Assembly (NCBI GenBank): GCA_012839605.1
Contig: DUNA01000066.1
Span: forward strand, 1 to 49,573
Direction: 5' to 3'
Source of the DNA: Bacteroidales bacterium
Lineage (GTDB): Bacteria > Bacteroidota > Bacteroidia > Bacteroidales > UBA932
DNA length: 49,573 bases
This document shows, piece after piece, positions 49,545-49,573 of this stretch. The notes under the pieces were generated by a model. It worked only from the letters and a program-made list of their open reading frames with translations. It was not told where the DNA came from and ran no database searches. The translations under genes were made by a program, and so were the position numbers. Each line of letters begins with the position of its first letter. The stretch's first letter is position 1.

Positions 49545-49573
49545 TTTCAGAGGCGCCGACACCGACCGTCCGC

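Overview
The window comes from a member of the phylum Bacteroidota, most likely order Bacteroidales; I cannot resolve the genus. The signs are a SusC/SusD pair, S16 with a long C-terminal extension, a DUF4837 lipoprotein behind dxr-rseP, Bacteroides-type promoters (TTTG, 19-20 bases, TAnnTTTG) before many genes, and few Shine-Dalgarno sites. It is a chromosomal segment of housekeeping genes with one large accessory locus. I see no transposase, integrase, phage gene, CRISPR array or rRNA.

Layout. 1-554: non-coding, with two palindrome-ended elements of about 92 bp, the pnp terminator and a degenerate 22-bp tandem repeat running into the pnp stop codon. 555-5773 (-): pnp, rpsO and a large secreted zincin. 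5.9-7.2 kb: DedA-type membrane protein, VanX-type D,D-dipeptidase, tRNA-Pro. 7.2-12.2 kb: a nitrate/taurine-type ABC importer (-), divergent from a small ACT-like TM1266-family protein and a TonB-dependent receptor (+). 12.2-26.0 kb: AT-richer accessory locus with a DcuC carrier, a membrane-tethered SARP-like regulator, and a minus-strand run of P1/DmpA peptidase, Asp/Glu racemase, dicarboxylate/amino-acid symporter, SusC, SusD, surface lipoprotein and S12-type serine hydrolase. 26.2-29.8 kb: mgtE, then an envelope-stress module (ECF sigma, zinc-finger anti-sigma, two Spy/CpxP-like proteins). 29.9-31.0 kb: rpsP-rimM. 31.0-32.3 kb: three tandem paralogous lipoproteins. 32.3-36.6 kb (-): ruvX-def-phosphohexomutase-MATE-kinase. 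36.6-41.0 kb (+): M23 peptidase-dxr-rseP-DUF4837. 41.0-42.9 kb: tRNA-Glu, rpsT, radC, upp. 42.9-47.9 kb: amidohydrolase, rpoN, a GlsB-like N-acyltransferase, SPOR and LEA-2 proteins. 47.9-49.6 kb: miaB, tRNA-Leu, and a third 92-bp element at the far end.

How the genes work together. The most interesting unit is the 12.2-26.0 kb locus. It reads as a self-contained system for capturing peptides at the surface (SusCD plus lipoprotein), cutting them (serine hydrolase, DmpA-type peptidase that in this family can act on D- or beta-linked residues), importing an acidic amino acid (symporter), racemising it (Asp/Glu racemase) and exchanging C4-dicarboxylates (DcuC). It appears to be controlled by a one-component sensor whose periplasmic domain is joined through one membrane helix to a cytoplasmic DNA-binding domain. 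A D-aspartate or isoaspartyl-peptide substrate feeding fumarate respiration is my inference. Other points worth attention are the REPIN-like repeats at both ends, face-to-face promoters shared by the sigma and anti-sigma genes, and four genes whose promoter lies exactly four bases before the start codon (probable leaderless mRNAs).
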